Below, one piece after another: positions 5,188 to 7,842 of a stretch of 7,842 bases of DNA; the stretch's first letter is position 1, and the number at the start of each line of letters is the position of its first letter. The DNA is from an uncultured Eubacteriales bacterium (lineage in GTDB: Bacteria; Bacillota_A; Clostridia; Christensenellales; Aristaeellaceae): the NCBI GenBank assembly GCA_902775835.1, contig CACYNZ010000174.1, positions 1 to 7,842 of the forward strand, in the 5' to 3' direction. The notes under the pieces were generated by a model. That model made no database searches and was not told the origin of the DNA. It saw nothing but the letters and a program-made list of their open reading frames with translations. The position numbers were made by a program, and so were the translations under genes.

Positions 5188-7605
5188 GTGAAAACGGTAT
5201 TTATCGATATTTCCATTCTGATTCAGACCCGTTTTCTCACGGGCATTCAGCGCGTGGCGCTTGAGGTGATTGAGCGCCTGGCAAAGATGCCCTGGGTGCG
5301 TCTGGTGCTCCTTACTCAGGATGCGAACAGCATGAGCTACCGCCGGGTGGATGAGACAGCGTTCCTGAAGAAAGGCGCTGCCAGAGGACCGGAGGAAGTG
5401 GAAAAACTGTGCCTGGACAGGCTGTCACTGGACGATATGGCGCGATATCCGGATCCTGTGTTTCTGGATATCGATTCTGTCTGGGCCTGCCTGAAGCTGC
5501 GCACAGACCTGTATCCGGAACTGAAGAAACGGAATATCCGGATTGTGACCCATGTCTATGACGTGATCGTGATCTCACATCCCCAGTTCTCGAGTCTTGA
5601 CAATATTGTACGTTTTCCGCCCTATATTGCGGCTGCCATCGAGTATGCTGATCACATTGTTGTGAACACGGACTATACGCGGCAGGAGCTGTTCCGGATC
5701 GCGAAGGAATTCGGGCTCCGCAGAGAACCGGAGATTTCCGTGATTCCGCTGGGCGCGGACTTCGCCGGGAGCCGGTTTGATGCCTCCAAAGTGCATAAGG
5801 ATGCCCTGAAGATTGCCGAGGCCGGACCGTACGTGCTGACGGTGAGCACTATTGAGCCCCGGAAGAACCACAAACTGCTTCTGGACGCATTTGACAGTGG
5901 TGTGGACAAACTGGGCATACAGATGGTCTTTGCAGGAAGAGAAGGCTGGAATGTCTCGGAACTGATGAAGCGCATTCACAGTCATCCGCGGTATCAGAAA
6001 ACGCTGTTCCACCTGACAGGCATGAATGATGACACGATCCGCTTCCTGTACCAGCATGCCATGATGGTGCTGTTTCCCACCTATATTGAAGGCTTCGGGC
6101 TTTCCACCATTGAGGCCATCCAGCAGGGCACGCCGGTGGCGTGCTCGGATATTCCTGTCATGCGCGAAGTGGGCGGGGAATTCTGCGATTACTTTGATCT
6201 GCACCGGCCGGAAGACGTGGTGCGGATCCTGAAGCACTACAAGGAAGACCCGAAAGCTTACCAGGAGCGCCGGGAAAAGCTGAAGAGGTACAAGACATTC
6301 ACGTGGGATGAGATGGTGAACCGACTGGCGGAGGTGCTGGGCAGCACATGGCCGGAACCGGAAGCGAGCAGACCGGAAATCCGGCAGATGATGATGCTTA
6401 CCTCCAGGGCGGATTCCTTCCTGGGCACCGTTCCCTTTGTGGAAGCCCTGATGCCCTTTATCCGGGAAATGGTGATCTTCTGTCCGGAAAAAACGGGTGC
6501 GGAGATCCGGGAAAAGTATCAGGGCCGGCTCAGCATCCGCTGCGTTTCGGATGAGGAACTGCTGCAGGGACGGCCGCTGCCCCGGGATCACCAGACCAGG
6601 AACTTTTATCTGCGCGCCCTGGCCATCCAGAGTGACGCGATGGACCCGTACTTCATCATGTCGGACGATGATTACCGGCCGCTGTGCCAGGTGGATGAGA
6701 GCTTCTTCTTCCAGGACGGGCGGATGAATGCCTACTATTTCCATGACCTGGACCTGTACTGCCGGGACATTCCCGTGTCCACATCCTTTGATGAGGGCAT
6801 GCACAGGCTGAATAGGTTCCTGCATGAGAAGGGGCTTCCGAACCTGTGCTATGCTTCGCATATGCCTCAGATCATCTGCAAGGCCTGGTTCCGGGAAATG
6901 CTGGAAATGTATCCGGAACTTCTGGAACTGGGATGCTGCGAATGGAGCACCTACTTCAATATTGAGAGCACACTGCATCCGGAGGCCTTCCGTCTGCAGC
7001 CCTGCCGGACGCTCATGTGGCCCGGGGACGTGACCAACTGGGCAAGGTTTGTGGAACCGGACGAATACGTGTTTGAAAACCATTATCCGGAAGCCTATGC
7101 TGAGGGCGGACTGCTGGCGGGATGCGCGCAGGATGTGCAAAGTGGCGCGCACGCGGACGCGGAGGAAAAGATCCGGCGCTATCGGGACATGTGGTCCGGA
7201 AAACAGAAGCGCGCTGAGGAAATCTTTGACGCGTACTGCAGGGAATTCCGCACCCGCTACGGCACGCGGCCTCAGATCATGTTCACCTGGAACGGGGATC
7301 ACGGCGAGTTTGCGAAGCTGGAATACATCCGGACCGGAGAGAATGCGGCCATCCGCATGCGTGTGGAAGTGATGGATCCGGTGTACGCGTATCTTGAGAA
7401 AAGCGGCGTGCAGCTGGACATCGGATGGAACTACGGCACGGAGCAGAAGCTCTACAACCGCAGCCGCGTTCTGGACAGGGAGCATCCCATTGTGTTCACC
7501 TTCCTGATTCCGCCGGCGGGGACCACCACGGCGATCCATCTGGGGTATGAGATCGGGGACGGCGTCTATCACGAATGCGTGTCCATCCCCCTTACGATTG
7601 AATAA
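5188..7605 (+). CDS. Large multidomain glycosyltransferase: GT4 domain fused to an unassigned DDD-motif region
   Basis: An 805-residue protein with at least two parts. Residues 1-385 form a GT-B, GT4-type glycosyltransferase: FIDIS (5-9) and FLTGIQRV (16-23), THVYDV (121-126), VSTIEPRKNHKLLLDAF (219-235), and the EX7E motif E301/E309 in IEGFGLSTIEA, followed by GTPVACSDIPVMREVGG (314-330). A Pro/Glu-rich linker (386-397) leads to a second region, about 398-690. It has MMLTSRADSFLG, DHQTRNFYLRAL, FIMSDDDYRPL (489-499), SHMPQIICKAWF (557-568) and CEWSTYFN (584-591). The DDD cluster after a hydrophobic strand suggests a metal-dependent GT-A or Stealth-like sugar-phosphate transferase, but I cannot assign the family. 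The last about 90 residues look beta-rich and may bind carbohydrate. There is no membrane span. The start is GTG 5188 by SD spacing; ATG 5179 in the ATGA overlap is the alternative. The exporter gene follows 17 bases later. Confidence 0.9.
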   Translation: MKTVFIDISILIQTRFLTGIQRVALEVIERLAKMPWVRLVLLTQDANSMSYRRVDETAFLKKGAARGPEEVEKLCLDRLSLDDMARYPDPVFLDIDSVWACLKLRTDLYPELKKRNIRIVTHVYDVIVISHPQFSSLDNIVRFPPYIAAAIEYADHIVVNTDYTRQELFRIAKEFGLRREPEISVIPLGADFAGSRFDASKVHKDALKIAEAGPYVLTVSTIEPRKNHKLLLDAFDSGVDKLGIQMVFAGREGWNVSELMKRIHSHPRYQKTLFHLTGMNDDTIRFLYQHAMMVLFPTYIEGFGLSTIEAIQQGTPVACSDIPVMREVGGEFCDYFDLHRPEDVVRILKHYKEDPKAYQERREKLKRYKTFTWDEMVNRLAEVLGSTWPEPEASRPEIRQMMMLTSRADSFLGTVPFVEALMPFIREMVIFCPEKTGAEIREKYQGRLSIRCVSDEELLQGRPLPRDHQTRNFYLRALAIQSDAMDPYFIMSDDDYRPLCQVDESFFFQDGRMNAYYFHDLDLYCRDIPVSTSFDEGMHRLNRFLHEKGLPNLCYASHMPQIICKAWFREMLEMYPELLELGCCEWSTYFNIESTLHPEAFRLQPCRTLMWPGDVTNWARFVEPDEYVFENHYPEAYAEGGLLAGCAQDVQSGAHADAEEKIRRYRDMWSGKQKRAEEIFDAYCREFRTRYGTRPQIMFTWNGDHGEFAKLEYIRTGENAAIRMRVEVMDPVYAYLEKSGVQLDIGWNYGTEQKLYNRSRVLDREHPIVFTFLIPPAGTTTAIHLGYEIGDGVYHECVSIPLTIE

Positions 7606-7622
7606 ACAGGAATAATGCGTAT

Positions 7623-7842
7623 ATGAAGAAAATGCTATCTGAAATCTGGTCCTACCGGGAAATGGTCTGGGGACTGGTGCACAGGGATCTGCGCGGGCGC
7701 TACAAGGGATCCGCTCTGGGATTCCTGTGGACGTTCATCAATCCGCTCCTGCAGCTGGCCGTGTATTCCATGGTCTTCTCGGTGATACTGCACAGCGGGA
7801 TTGACAAGTATTACCTGCATCTGTTTGTGGCACTGATCCCCT
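7623..7842 (+). CDS. wzm: ABC-2 type polysaccharide exporter permease, Wzm-like (5' part only)
   Basis: The first 73 codons of a gene that runs off the right edge; no stop is reached. The encoded start (MKKMLSEIWSYREMVWGLV, then RDLRGRYKGSALGFLW) is the typical N-terminus of Wzm/TagG/RfbA-type permeases: a cytoplasmic interface helix, the RDL-x-x-RYKGS-x-LGFLW block (21-36), and NPLLQLAVYSMVFSVIL (40-56) as the first membrane span. A second hydrophobic stretch (YYLHLFVALIP) is beginning at the edge. With its ATPase partner (Wzt, expected just downstream), this protein would export the finished lipid-linked polysaccharide. The SD is AGGA at 7608-7611, 11 bases before ATG 7623, which is somewhat distant. 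The ATG at 7615 is out of frame and stops after three codons. A TagG-like teichoic acid permease is the alternative; the GDP-sugar genes favour polysaccharide export. Confidence 0.93.
   Translation, partial: MKKMLSEIWSYREMVWGLVHRDLRGRYKGSALGFLWTFINPLLQLAVYSMVFSVILHSGIDKYYLHLFVALIP

Noticed and set aside
5575..7572. 665-codon open frame on the minus strand
   Set aside because: It is the codon-aligned shadow of the large glycosyltransferase fusion, with low-complexity composition and no domain.
7606..7622. Possible promoter or terminator before wzm
   Set aside because: The gap is only 17 bases, with an SD-like AGGA and no hairpin or promoter elements; wzm appears to be transcribed with the upstream genes.

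Overview
The window is a stretch of a cell-surface polysaccharide biosynthesis operon, with every gene on the + strand and no gap longer than 30 bases. The genes look bacterial. Clear Shine-Dalgarno (SD) boxes, TTG and GTG starts, a moderately high GC content by eye, and strong avoidance of TTA, CTA and TCA codons would fit a GC-rich member of the Bacillota (Clostridia or Negativicutes). That placement is an inference; no marker gene is present.

Layout: (1) bases 1-47 probably hold the last codons of an upstream gene; (2) 59-1144 is a GT4-type glycosyltransferase; (3) 1141-1299 is a 52-residue, very basic small ORF joined to both neighbours by ATGA overlaps; (4) 1296-2372 is mannose-1-phosphate guanylyltransferase (ManC); (5) 2403-3452 is GDP-mannose 4,6-dehydratase (Gmd); (6) 3480-4655 is a second GT4-type glycosyltransferase; (7) 4673-5182 is a small DUF4214-like protein with a basic tail; (8) 5188-7605 is an 805-residue protein joining a GT4-type domain to an unassigned region with a DDD motif and a beta-rich C-terminus; (9) 7623 to the window end is the start of an ABC-2 polysaccharide-export permease (Wzm-type).

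ManC makes GDP-mannose from mannose-1-phosphate and GTP. Gmd turns it into GDP-4-keto-6-deoxy-mannose, the precursor of GDP-D-rhamnose, GDP-L-fucose and related 6-deoxy sugars. The glycosyltransferases would assemble a chain on a lipid carrier in the cytoplasm, and the ABC exporter that begins at the right edge would move it across the membrane. The gene set (manC, gmd, several GT4 enzymes, wzm) recalls the Pseudomonas A-band D-rhamnan locus, but the reductase that would settle the final sugar is not in the window.

The least explained parts are the small basic ORF, the stand-alone DUF4214-like protein and the C-terminal half of the large fusion. Several genes also have a choice between an ATG inside an ATGA overlap and a better-spaced non-ATG start just downstream.
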